The translations under genes were made by a program, and so were the position numbers. A stretch of 64,000 nucleotides of DNA from Alkalihalobacillus sp. TS-13 (GTDB lineage Bacteria; Bacillota; Bacilli; Bacillales; Fictibacillaceae): contig NZ_JAHKSI010000001.1 in the NCBI RefSeq assembly GCF_019720915.1, forward strand, positions 2,294,001 to 2,358,000, in the 5' to 3' direction. The notes under the pieces are model-generated. The model saw only the letters and a list, made by a program, of their open reading frames with translations. It ran no database searches and was not told the DNA's origin. Shown in pieces: positions 24,278 to 32,442 of the stretch (its first letter is position 1; every line of letters starts with the position of its first letter).

Positions 24278-24613
24278 GCTCTGTTAAACTTCAATGTTGA
24301 TATATGCGAAATTTTCACTCCCTTTCCGTGGGCTGAAGAAAAGCGGAAGTGCCCTTTAGTCACGTAGGTCACCGGAAGACTGACGACGAGGCTCGAGCCA
24401 ATCAAAGTTCGGTTCTGTGTGGGTAAACCTTCAACATGAATTAATGTGTTGCCGCCGCAGGAAGCTTGAAGTGATCCAATGATTGGTCGCTGAGCTAAAC
24501 ATCACCTTTCTGCATCCTCGCTGTGAGGTCTCGCCTGGCTCGCTTTTCCCGCGGAGTTCACGAATTTCGTTTTAGAAAATTTCCTGTAAAAATCAACATT
24601 ACTGTTTAACAAA
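24278..24613 (-). repeat. Long composite intergenic repeat with terminal inverted repeats, copy 2
   Basis: About 336 bp bounded by near-perfect inverted ends of 20 bp (TGTTAAACTTCAATGTTGAT and ATCAACATTACTGTTTAACA). Read on the minus strand it contains GGGAAAAGCGAGCC, then the internal module with TAGCTCAGCGACCA and GGATCACTTCAA, then GAGCCTCGTCGTCAG and GGAAAGGGAGTG. It aligns with 2703-3012. No transposase and no convincing open frame inside; MITE-like. Confidence 0.7.
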
Positions 24614-24642
24614 GGTTTACAATTAAATAGTTTATTAATCTG

Positions 24643-26109
24643 TCAACCTATATTCCTATAGTCAGCAGCTATCTTCACGTCTTTTACCTGCGTGAGTGCA
24701 CTGACGACGATGACGATGACGACATTACAAATCAAACCTAGTATTCCAGCATGGATATCCAATGGTGTTGTCGGCGCTACAAGCTGATAATAATAGTTGA
24801 CGACGGTACCTACGATCAAACCAGTAATGATGGCTGGTGCTGTGGCACGTTTGGAATACAACGCCCCGTACACACCTGGAGCAAATTGGACGATGGATCC
24901 ATACGCTCCTAGAAGCAATGCGATCAGTCCTTGTCCTCCAAATACAGTGATGAAGTATGCCAGTGCTCCGATGACGAAGACCCCGGTTCGCATGATCAGC
25001 AACGTACTTTTATCTGATATATCCTTTTTCACGTTCTTGATGACTCCGTCTGTAAACTCAAGAGAAGCACTGTGCGTGATCGCATCAGCCGTTGACATGG
25101 CAGCAGCCAAAGCGCCGGCACCGACAAGTCCATAAACCCAGCCCGGTAGACTAAGGACTGTTGTAATTAAATAAGGAAGGATTTCATCAGGTGATCCCAA
25201 TTCAGATGGATTGACTATATTGACAGCCGCAAAGCCAACCAACAGAAGCGGAATCAGAAACAATGCAAATACCGGATAGATCAAAACCGTTTTCTTGATT
25301 GTACGAGCGTTTGAAGCATAGGATTTCGAAAAGAGATGCGGCCACATTAAAAAGCCGATCAAAGAAACGAGGATTGTCGTCGTATAGGCCATAGGTGACA
25401 TAGTGGAACCCACATTTCCGATTTCAAGAAAACCAGGATTCGATTCATTGATATTCGAAAACATTCCTGAAACACTGCTGTGCAGTTGTCTGACGATAGC
25501 AAGTCCGACCACCCATGAAATGATGATCATCAACAGCCCCTGGAAAACATCTGACCAGGCGGCAGCCCTTAGCCCACCGGTTGCCACATAGACAACAACA
25601 ATTCCATAGGACAATAAAGCTCCAAGCCAAAAAGGGATTCGGCCTTCCGTCATGATGTTGAAAATATAAGCCATCCCTTTCATCTGGGTCGCTAGATACT
25701 GGATCGAAGCGAGCAAGGCAATCAAACCAATCAAAATCGGAAGCAATCTGCCCCCGTATCTTTTTTTCAAGAAACCAGAAACGGTATAAATATTATATTT
25801 CCTTCCGATCTTTCCTATTTTCGGACCGATGATATACCACGGAAGGATAGCGAATGCTGTATAAGTCAGAATATAAAGGGCAGGAGCACCCTTGGAATAT
25901 GCCCAGCCTGGAGCGCCCAGAAATGAAAAGGCACTGAAAACCGCGCCTCCCATCAGGAACCACATGACGATGAGGCCGAGTTTGCCTCCTGCTACTGCAA
26001 ACTCATCCAATGAACCTTTGTCTTGACCTCTTCCAGCCATCACACCGATCACCAGAGCTACGAACAAGTAACCGATCATCATGATCATTGCAATTTGCCA
26101 GTCTGCCAT
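24643..26109 (-). CDS. Sodium:solute symporter (SSS) family protein
   Basis: A 488-residue permease with about thirteen hydrophobic spans, of the SSS family (PutP, PanF and YodF-like). Family blocks: FAVAGGKLGLIVMWFLMGG, SAFSFLGAPGWAY, the signature region YVATGGLRAAAWSDVFQG, and GAGALAAAMSTADAITHS. It starts immediately after the stop of the DUF3311 gene, a pair known from many genomes, and forms the last gene of a four-gene operon with two amidohydrolases, implying uptake of the hydrolases' substrate, perhaps an N-acylated or N-carbamoyl amino acid or a related amide. Substrate unproven. Confidence 0.9.
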   Translation of the reverse strand: MADWQIAMIMMIGYLFVALVIGVMAGRGQDKGSLDEFAVAGGKLGLIVMWFLMGGAVFSAFSFLGAPGWAYSKGAPALYILTYTAFAILPWYIIGPKIGKIGRKYNIYTVSGFLKKRYGGRLLPILIGLIALLASIQYLATQMKGMAYIFNIMTEGRIPFWLGALLSYGIVVVYVATGGLRAAAWSDVFQGLLMIIISWVVGLAIVRQLHSSVSGMFSNINESNPGFLEIGNVGSTMSPMAYTTTILVSLIGFLMWPHLFSKSYASNARTIKKTVLIYPVFALFLIPLLLVGFAAVNIVNPSELGSPDEILPYLITTVLSLPGWVYGLVGAGALAAAMSTADAITHSASLEFTDGVIKNVKKDISDKSTLLIMRTGVFVIGALAYFITVFGGQGLIALLLGAYGSIVQFAPGVYGALYSKRATAPAIITGLIVGTVVNYYYQLVAPTTPLDIHAGILGLICNVVIVIVVSALTQVKDVKIAADYRNIG

Positions 26110-26331
26110 CTAGTTCCCCCCCTTTTCATCTTTATCTGGATCGATCCTATATAAAGCTAGTACAATCAAGAAAGCGATGAGGATCCACATAATCACCCAA
26201 AACACGGAGAAAGGAAGGCCCATCACCATTGGCTTCGCCCGGTTTCCTAATGAAAACAACGGAAAAAGCAATAAGAGCAAAGGAACTAGTAGAGAAAGAC
26301 AATAGATCGTAGTAAACTTCCTTTTCGTCAT
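26110..26331 (-). CDS. DUF3311-type small membrane subunit of the symporter
   Basis: A 73-residue protein with two hydrophobic spans (about 9-28 and 41-63) separated by GNRAKPMVMGLPFSVFWVI, which carries the N..P...GLPF pattern of DUF3311. Members are encoded directly before sodium:solute symporters of the pantothenate/proline-like type and are thought to be accessory subunits. Its start overlaps the end of the amidohydrolase gene (ATGA) and its stop abuts the symporter start, so all three are translationally coupled. Confidence 0.8.
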   Translation of the reverse strand: MTKRKFTTIYCLSLLVPLLLLLFPLFSLGNRAKPMVMGLPFSVFWVIMWILIAFLIVLALYRIDPDKDEKGGN

Positions 26332-27941
26332 CGAACAGCCTCCTTCGGTGATTTATAAACAAGAATTTCTCCATCAAGCACTGTCATGTCCACATTCAAA
26401 TCTTTCAATCGGCCTGCTTCACATTCCAATATGGATTCATCAAGAACGACAAAGTCAGCCAGCTTCCCTACTTCGATACTGCCTTTAATATGATCTTCAT
26501 AACTGGCGAATGCGCCATACCACGTATAGGCTTTTATCGCTTCTTGTACAGTTATCTTCTCGGTATCACCGACTGGATTACCGGTTTTACTTTGGCGATT
26601 GACAGCTGCATGTATACCATATAGCGGATTGTAGGTCGTAATCGGACTATCAGACCCGATTGCAAACGGTATTTTGTTCTCGACAAAGCTTTTTAGTGGA
26701 AACATCGTATGGACGCGTTCACCATAATCATTGATATAACCATCCCCGAATTCATATACGAACGCAGGATTCGGAATCGGCACAATTTCTAAAGCTTTCA
26801 TCTTTTCCACTAGATCTGGAGGTGTCATTCCTGCATGTTCAATTCTGTGCCTGTGGTCAGAGTGGGGATGATTTTCAAGTGAAGTATCGATCGCTTCAAC
26901 CATCATTTCCACTGCTTGATCTCCGATTGCATGGGCGGTGATTTGCCAGCCCTTTTCGTTCGCTTTTCCTAAAATGGTATCTAAATCATGTTGGTTAAGA
27001 TATAGAATCCCAGAATCTTCAGGATCACTTGTATAAGGTTCACGTGTTTTCGCAGTCGGACCGCTGCTGCTTCCGTCTATGAAAACTTTCGCTGGACCGA
27101 TCTTGAACCACTCGTCACCAAGACCTGTCACCATACCACTTGCCAGCCCTTTTTCGACCATATCCGGGGAGTCTTTTAGTGAACCATACAGCGCATAGAC
27201 ACGCTGCTTCACTTTTTTCAATTGAACTGCATTCTGAAGATGGCGGATATGATCCGGTCCGTACCCACCCGCATCATGAATGCTTGTTATCCCAGCTGCC
27301 AGATAGTCTTGAGAGGCAAGTTCTAATCCCTTCAGAATTTCCGTTTCCGAGTAGTTGGCCAAAAGGAACATTTCCATGTGAGCTGCTTCTAACAGCAGTC
27401 CAGTCAATTCCCCGTCTTCCCTGACATATTTCCCGCCTGGAGGATCTTCCAATACAGCATCAATACCAGCCAGCTCAAGGGCTTTAGAATTTACGCACGA
27501 GATATGGCCGCATGTTCTTACAACAATAATCGGATTTTCAGTAGAAACCTCATCAAGATCCCAGCGCGTTAGATGTCTCCCTTCGGCCAAATTGTTCTGA
27601 TTATATCCCCAACCGCGTATCCATTCCCCACTCGGAGTCGATTCGGCTGCATTCTTCAGTCGGGTCTGGAGCTCCTTTATATCCTTCACATCTTTTCCAT
27701 TCACACCTAATCTGTTGGTGCCATAAAGTTCAAGATGGGCGTGAGCATCGATGAAACCAGGCAACAGGCTCCGCCCTCCCAGGTCAATGATTTCCGTGTC
27801 CTCATCTGTGATCGCCAGGATCTTCTCATTTGTACCAACAGAGAGGATATGGTTTTCATATACCGCCACCGCTTCATGCACAGAAAATTGAGCATCTACC
27901 GTAATCACTTCACCATTAAAAAATGCTTTGGTCGCTTTCAA
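26328..27941 (-). CDS. Amidohydrolase, YtcJ-like (amidohydrolase family 3)
   Basis: A 537-residue metal-dependent hydrolase of the YtcJ branch. Metal and catalytic motifs are in order: GFIDAHAHL (His-x-His) near residue 65, HDAGG near 222, HAIGDQAVE near 328, RIEHAGM near 357 and AIGSDSPI near 425 with the catalytic Asp. Start codon is TTG with AGGGAGTG upstream. Substrates of this branch are usually amides or formamides and are rarely known. It lies between an M20-type hydrolase and the DUF3311/symporter pair, so probably handles the imported compound or its breakdown product. Confidence 0.88.
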   Translation of the reverse strand: MKATKAFFNGEVITVDAQFSVHEAVAVYENHILSVGTNEKILAITDEDTEIIDLGGRSLLPGFIDAHAHLELYGTNRLGVNGKDVKDIKELQTRLKNAAESTPSGEWIRGWGYNQNNLAEGRHLTRWDLDEVSTENPIIVVRTCGHISCVNSKALELAGIDAVLEDPPGGKYVREDGELTGLLLEAAHMEMFLLANYSETEILKGLELASQDYLAAGITSIHDAGGYGPDHIRHLQNAVQLKKVKQRVYALYGSLKDSPDMVEKGLASGMVTGLGDEWFKIGPAKVFIDGSSSGPTAKTREPYTSDPEDSGILYLNQHDLDTILGKANEKGWQITAHAIGDQAVEMMVEAIDTSLENHPHSDHRHRIEHAGMTPPDLVEKMKALEIVPIPNPAFVYEFGDGYINDYGERVHTMFPLKSFVENKIPFAIGSDSPITTYNPLYGIHAAVNRQSKTGNPVGDTEKITVQEAIKAYTWYGAFASYEDHIKGSIEVGKLADFVVLDESILECEAGRLKDLNVDMTVLDGEILVYKSPKEAVR

Positions 27942-27959
27942 ATAATCACTCCCTGAACG

Positions 27960-29195
27960 TTAGGACTGTGAAATACGTAAAGCTGTCTGATACAACAAAT
28001 TGACTCCTTTTTCAATGTCATCGATTTCTGCGAACTCTAATGGGTTGTGGCTGATGCCCTTTTTACACCTGACAAAAATCATCCCATAATCACTGATATA
28101 GGACATGAATAACGCATCATGGAACGGACCACTCATCAACATAGGTGAGTTAAATCCAAGTTTGGCATCTTCCTCTGTCATGATCTTTTTTATCCAATCA
28201 GCACAATATCTTGGGTCACTTCTAGTATCTTCGTTAATTTCAACTTTCAGGTTTTTCTCGGACGCTGTTTTTTCAATGATTTGATAGAGTTGATCTTCAA
28301 GTTTCGTACGCCTTTCAAGATTAATGTCACGAAGATCGATCGTAAACGCCACTTTTTCCGGAATGATATTTCTCGAATTCGGGAAAACGTTCAAATTTCC
28401 GACAGTCCCGACTGTTGTCTCCGTGCCTTCCCTTCTGACCAGGTCGTTGAATTGACGGATGATTTCAGAAGCACCGACTAGCGCATCTTGCCTTAAATTC
28501 ATAGGCACAGATCCAGCATGGCCGGCAAACCCTTCAAGTGTCACCGTCAACCAAATCGGACCAGAGATCCCGGAGACGATGCCAACTGGTTTCCCTTGTG
28601 CTTCGAGAACAGGCCCTTGCTCGATATGCAGTTCGATGAAAGCCTCAATCTCCCCCTTCTTATAAACTGGGCTTGTGGATAGATCAGGTTCGACACCGAA
28701 TTCATTCAACGCTTCCCGTCTAGTCATACCGTCCTGATCTTTCCGTTCAAGCTCGCCTTCCTCCAATAGTCCGGTCAATGCCCGAACGCCAAAGACACCT
28801 TTGTTGAACCGACACCCCTCTTCATCGGAAAAACAAATAACCTCAATGGTACGCTCAGGGACAATCCCGTTATCTTTCATCGTATGTACGACTTCAATTG
28901 CACCGAGCGAACCAGCAGTACCATCAAAACGGCCGCCATACGGCTGAGAATCAATATGAGAGCCCAATATCAAAATCGGTTTGTTCTTATCCTGTCCTTC
29001 CAGACGGCCGATCAAGTTACCGAATCCATCAATTCTAGTCGTCAATCCGGCTTCTTCCATCCATTGTCGGACAACGTCAGCAGCTTGTCTGTCTTCCTTG
29101 GAATGAGCCAGGCGACATACACCTGTCTCACCAATTTTCCCTATTTCAGCCAGCTGGTTGAGATGCTTCTGTAAACGTCCACGATTAATCGACAT
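27960..29195 (-). CDS. M20-family Zn-dependent amidohydrolase (N-carbamoyl-L-amino acid hydrolase / allantoate amidohydrolase type)
   Basis: A 411-residue dinuclear-metal hydrolase of the AmaB/AllC/HyuC group. Metal-site blocks: GSHIDSQPYGGRFDGT (His and Asp, near 78-93), CFSDEEGCRF (catalytic and metal Glu, near 125), ELHIEQGP (His, near 190) and the C-terminal SGPFHDALFMS and ISHNPLEF. The lid domain contains GFAGHAGSVPM. These enzymes release ammonia/CO2 or the amino acid from N-carbamoyl amino acids, allantoate or ureidoglycine. With no other purine catabolic gene nearby, a carbamoyl- or acyl-amino acid is the better guess. First gene of the operon. Confidence 0.88.
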   Translation of the reverse strand: MSINRGRLQKHLNQLAEIGKIGETGVCRLAHSKEDRQAADVVRQWMEEAGLTTRIDGFGNLIGRLEGQDKNKPILILGSHIDSQPYGGRFDGTAGSLGAIEVVHTMKDNGIVPERTIEVICFSDEEGCRFNKGVFGVRALTGLLEEGELERKDQDGMTRREALNEFGVEPDLSTSPVYKKGEIEAFIELHIEQGPVLEAQGKPVGIVSGISGPIWLTVTLEGFAGHAGSVPMNLRQDALVGASEIIRQFNDLVRREGTETTVGTVGNLNVFPNSRNIIPEKVAFTIDLRDINLERRTKLEDQLYQIIEKTASEKNLKVEINEDTRSDPRYCADWIKKIMTEEDAKLGFNSPMLMSGPFHDALFMSYISDYGMIFVRCKKGISHNPLEFAEIDDIEKGVNLLYQTALRISQS

Positions 29196-29212
29196 ATCCT
29201 CTCACCCCTTGA

Positions 29213-29227
29213 GATAGTTTGACTATC
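29213..29227. promoter_or_regulatory. Perfect 15-bp palindrome before the M20 hydrolase gene
   Basis: GATAGTTTGACTATC: six-base arms with a three-base centre, between the promoter region and the ribosome binding site of the four-gene operon. Could be an operator or a small RNA hairpin; no regulator is assigned. Confidence 0.35.
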
Positions 29228-29316
29228 GACAAATATACTGAATTTTCATTATATTAATTTATCATACCTGACCTGTTTTCGAATCGCTATGATACTTTTG
29301 TATAAAAACATAAAAT

Positions 29317-29344
29317 AAGAGTTTCTTCGCATGAAGAAACTCTT
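29317..29344 (-). terminator. Terminator of the glcD-type / BASS operon
   Basis: Perfect 12-base arms AAGAGTTTCTTC / GAAGAAACTCTT with a four-base loop, followed on the minus strand by ATTTTATGTTTTT. Confidence 0.8.
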
Positions 29345-29381
29345 AAACAACGATTCATTTATAGTAAAAAGGAATCGGTGA

Positions 29382-29507
29382 GTGCTACTGGATTCTCTTT
29401 ATTCAGTGAATGTCGTGATTATTTTCAGTTTTGTCATGAGCATCTTGATTTCTGTCGTGATAAAGAAAAATTGGGCAAAGCAAAGTTTAAACGCGGCTAG
29501 GCCATAG
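29382..29507 (+). CDS. Possible 41-aa hydrophobic peptide
   Basis: A GTG-initiated frame with an AAGGA-type site eight bases upstream encodes a peptide with one hydrophobic segment (VVIIFSFVMSILISVVI) and a basic tail (KKNWAK). It lies between the terminator at 29317-29344 and the convergent BASS gene, in a stretch otherwise without genes. Small membrane peptides of this form occur in Bacillaceae, but there is no clear promoter or terminator, so this is tentative. Confidence 0.3.
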   Translation: MLLDSLYSVNVVIIFSFVMSILISVVIKKNWAKQSLNAARP

Positions 29508-29568
29508 TTGTCCTTATTTTTGAATGTTAAGAAAGGGACATCCAAACGTATCCCCCTCCCAATTGATG

Positions 29569-30558
29569 TCAACTTCCAGTGTTTTGGACGCGTTTTTTAA
29601 GTCCAGTAGTAGAATCTATTCCCGTATCCTGCTCAACTGGTTTCTTAGACCAGTAGGTGGCGAGGATCGGTCCTGAGATATTGTGCCAAACCGCAGCGAT
29701 GACATTAGGCAGTGCAGCGAGCGGACCAAAGTGCGCCGTCGCCAGGGCAACCCCAAGCCCTGAGTTCTGCATCCCTACCTCAATTGAAATCGCTCTTCTT
29801 TTACTTTCATCCAACCTCATCGTCCGTGCTGTCATATACCCGAGCGTCAACCCTAGCAAATTATGAATCATCACAGCTGTAAAGATCAAGAGTCCAGAAG
29901 TAGCGATACTTTCGACATTCATCGAAACAACAGCAGAAACAATGACGATGATTGCGATAACCGAAATCAATGGAATAACAGATGCACTTTTTTGAACACC
30001 GGTTGGAAAGAACCTTCTTATGATGATCCCTAGCGTAATCGGTATAATGATCACTTGGACAATCGATACGAACATAGCCACTGGATCGACCGGTAACCAC
30101 TGGCCTGCGAGTGCCAGCAGGATTATTGGGGTTAAAATCGGAGCCAGCATGGTAGACAATGACGTCATCGCAACTGACAAAGCGAGATTCCCTTTTGCCA
30201 AATAAACCATCACGTTCGAAGCTGTCCCGCCTGGAACCGAGCCAAGCAACACCAGTCCTGCTGCTAATTCCGCCGGTAAATTCATGACAAATGCAAGCGC
30301 TAAGGCGATAAGGGGCATAAGGATGAATTGTGCCGCCACCCCAATAATGACCGGAACCGGCTTTTTAAGAACCAGTTTGAAATCAACCGGTTTCAATGTT
30401 AATCCCATTCCGAACATCACAACCCCTAACAAGATCGTGATATAATTCCCTAACCCCAAGAATGGATCCGGTAGAAAATAAGCGATTAGTGCAACGGCAA
30501 TGACCCAAGCTGCAAAATATTTACCTGCAAGATTGCTGATCGATTCTAGTAGTTTCAT
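29569..30558 (-). CDS. Bile acid:sodium symporter (BASS) family transporter
   Basis: A 329-residue permease with about nine or ten spans. Family blocks: GVVMFGMGLTLKPVDF, LVLLGSVPGGTASNVMVYLAKGN (the crossover region of the BASS fold), and SIEVGMQNSGLGVALA. Bacterial BASS members carry pantoate, 2-keto acids or other organic anions with sodium. It overlaps the upstream flavin oxidase by four bases (ATGA), so the natural substrate may be a 2-hydroxy or 2-keto acid that the oxidase uses or makes. That link is inferred. Confidence 0.9.
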   Translation of the reverse strand: MKLLESISNLAGKYFAAWVIAVALIAYFLPDPFLGLGNYITILLGVVMFGMGLTLKPVDFKLVLKKPVPVIIGVAAQFILMPLIALALAFVMNLPAELAAGLVLLGSVPGGTASNVMVYLAKGNLALSVAMTSLSTMLAPILTPIILLALAGQWLPVDPVAMFVSIVQVIIIPITLGIIIRRFFPTGVQKSASVIPLISVIAIIVIVSAVVSMNVESIATSGLLIFTAVMIHNLLGLTLGYMTARTMRLDESKRRAISIEVGMQNSGLGVALATAHFGPLAALPNVIAAVWHNISGPILATYWSKKPVEQDTGIDSTTGLKKRVQNTGS

Positions 30559-31949
30559 AGACTCCTCCTCTTCGTATGCACAAGTTTATTCGGATTCATG
30601 ATTTCATTAGGATCCAACGCTAATTTAATCTTTTCCATGACACTGAACGCTTTCCCATGCTCACGTTGCTGGTACTTCATTTTACCGATCCCGACGCCAT
30701 GTTCACCTGTACAGGTACCGCCACGTTCTAATGCGTATTCAACAATTTCCTCATTGAACTGCGCAGCTCTTTTCATCTCTTCAGGCTCATCCATATCGAT
30801 CATCAAAGATGTATGATAATTCCCATCACCGACATGACCGAGGATTCCACCAAGAAGACCAAGCTCTTCAATCCGTTTTCGGGCGAATTTGATCGCACCT
30901 GCCAGCTCAGTGATTGGAACACAGACATCTGTGACCATGTGTTTTTTCCCAGGATTCAAGTGCATATAAGCATAAGCAAGATTGTGACGAGCTTCCCACA
31001 GCTTATTTCGGGCTGCATTATCCTCTTCAAAATAAACCTCCTCACATCCATGATCTTCCACGATCTCTTTTGTAAATTCGATATCATGATTGAGACCCTG
31101 CTCGTTACCGTGGAATTCTAAAAACAAAGTAGGTTTTTCTTTATAATCCGTTTCACTGAAGCGATTCACTTGGGTGATGGAATGCTCATCGACAAGCTCA
31201 ACACGTGCAATCGGAATCCCTGCTTGTAAGATGGAGACGACCGCTTCAACAGCATCATCTACTGTTGGAAACGCTGCTCTGGCCGCAGCAATATGCTCAG
31301 GTATTCCATACACTCGTAACGTCAACTCGGTAATACAGCCTAGCGTACCTTCTGAACCGACAAAGAGACTGTTCAAATTATATCCGGACGACGATTTTTG
31401 TGCTAGATTACCAGTATGCATGATTTCTCCATCAGGTAAAACGACTTCTAAACTACGCACTTGATCACGCATGACCCCATATTTTACTGATGTCGTACCA
31501 CTTGCATTTGTCGCTGCCATACCGCCGAGTGTAGCATCTGCACCAGGATCGACCGTAAAAAACAGACCGTATTTTTTCAGTTCTTTATTGAGCTGGTTCC
31601 GTGTGACACCAGGTTGTACTTTGACGAGGAAATCCTTCTCTCTTACTTCAAGCACTTTATTCATCAAGGAAAAATCGATTGAGATTCCTTTATCATAAGG
31701 AATCACATGACCTTCCAAACTCGATCCGATTCCAAACGGAACAATTGGTTTGTTATACTTGCCCGCCACCTTGACGACTGCACTTACTTGGTCGCTCGTT
31801 TCTGGAAAGACGACAATGTCCGGTAGACTCGGTGTATGATAGGATTCATCCTTACTGTGCTGCTCAAGTATCGTTTCATTCGTAGAAACCTGATGATCAT
31901 CCAAAAATCCTCGAAGTTCCTCATAAATCGTTGTGATCGTAGCATTCAT
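30555..31949 (-). CDS. FAD-linked oxidase, GlcD / D-lactate dehydrogenase type
   Basis: A 464-residue flavoprotein of the VAO/GlcD family that oxidises 2-hydroxy acids such as glycolate or D-lactate, passing electrons to the quinone or electron-transfer chain. FAD-binding part (about 30-210): PFGIGSSLEGH, GVTRNQLNKEL, DPGADATLGGMAATNASGT and GSEGTLGCITE. C-terminal oxidase domain: LGHVGDGNYHTSL with metal-binding histidines and GTCTGEHGVGIGK. The start at 31949 has GGGGAGAG upstream; an earlier start would add 14 residues. It is first of the operon with the BASS transporter, behind a good sigma-A promoter. Confidence 0.9.
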   Translation of the reverse strand: MNATITTIYEELRGFLDDHQVSTNETILEQHSKDESYHTPSLPDIVVFPETSDQVSAVVKVAGKYNKPIVPFGIGSSLEGHVIPYDKGISIDFSLMNKVLEVREKDFLVKVQPGVTRNQLNKELKKYGLFFTVDPGADATLGGMAATNASGTTSVKYGVMRDQVRSLEVVLPDGEIMHTGNLAQKSSSGYNLNSLFVGSEGTLGCITELTLRVYGIPEHIAAARAAFPTVDDAVEAVVSILQAGIPIARVELVDEHSITQVNRFSETDYKEKPTLFLEFHGNEQGLNHDIEFTKEIVEDHGCEEVYFEEDNAARNKLWEARHNLAYAYMHLNPGKKHMVTDVCVPITELAGAIKFARKRIEELGLLGGILGHVGDGNYHTSLMIDMDEPEEMKRAAQFNEEIVEYALERGGTCTGEHGVGIGKMKYQQREHGKAFSVMEKIKLALDPNEIMNPNKLVHTKRRSL

Positions 31950-32048
31950 ATGTATCTCTCCCCGTTCATTAATGATTTTACGTATTGGCACTAGTGTTAT
32001 TGTTTTAGCGCCAACGGTTTAACTTTTAGGAAAAAACTATTGAATCGA

Positions 32049-32076
32049 ATTATACATAATACTCAGAATATTTCAA
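32049..32076 (-). promoter_or_regulatory. Sigma-A promoter of the glcD-type operon
   Basis: On the minus strand TTGAAA (32071-32076), 16-base spacer, TATAAT (32049-32054), about 100 bp before the start codon. Confidence 0.7.
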
Positions 32077-32138
32077 CCGGGATAACTTGGAAGTAGGTTA
32101 TATTCGGGAAGCCGTAGAAGGAAAAACAAGCAATGTTC

Positions 32139-32310
32139 TGTCCGAAGTTGGACTATGTTCGGACAAGGAGCCAAAGGAAAAAACGAAAGGCTGTCTCAAT
32201 ACATCGCTAATTGGGACAGGAGCAAGAGGAAAAAGCGAAAGGCTGTGCGAACTCGGGCATCTTCGGACAGGAATAGGCCAAACTAGCATAACTCTGTCCG
32301 AACAAATAAA
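32139..32310 (+). repeat. Stem-loop array B (27-nt hairpins, ~52-nt period)
   Basis: Three stem-loops and the left arm of a fourth: 32139-32165 (TGTCCGAA/TTCGGACA), 32192-32218 (TGTCTCAAT/ATTGGGACA), 32244-32269 (TGTGCGAA/TTCGGACA, one mismatch) and TGTCCGAA near 32294. Linkers of about 25 nt are conserved (GGAGC, AAGAGGAAAAAGCGAAAGG). Arms differ between hairpins but stay complementary. It lies between the glcD-type promoter and the sulfite-oxidase-like gene's terminator. An 81-codon open frame across it is a by-product of the repeat. Confidence 0.7.
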
Positions 32311-32395
32311 AGCATTTCATGATGTCGGTTAATAATCGAAGAAATAGCACAATTTTTTCATTCTAGTAATGCAGACCGCGGTAGTGAAAACCCAA

Positions 32396-32428
32396 TAAAA
32401 AGCGTAATTCCTTCGCTCGGAATTACGC
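32396..32428 (-). terminator. Terminator of the sulfite-oxidase-like gene
   Basis: Perfect ten-base arms GCGTAATTCC / GGAATTACGC with a seven-base loop and a TTTTT run on the minus strand. Confidence 0.9.
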
Positions 32429-32442
32429 ACTGCCGTTATTTT

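Noticed and set aside
24211-24405. 64-codon minus-strand open frame before amtB
   Set aside because: It lies within the composite repeat and a terminator hairpin.
32087-32332. 81-codon open frame on the plus strand
   Set aside because: It runs through the hairpin array and its amino acids simply reflect the repeated nucleotide units; no ribosome binding site.
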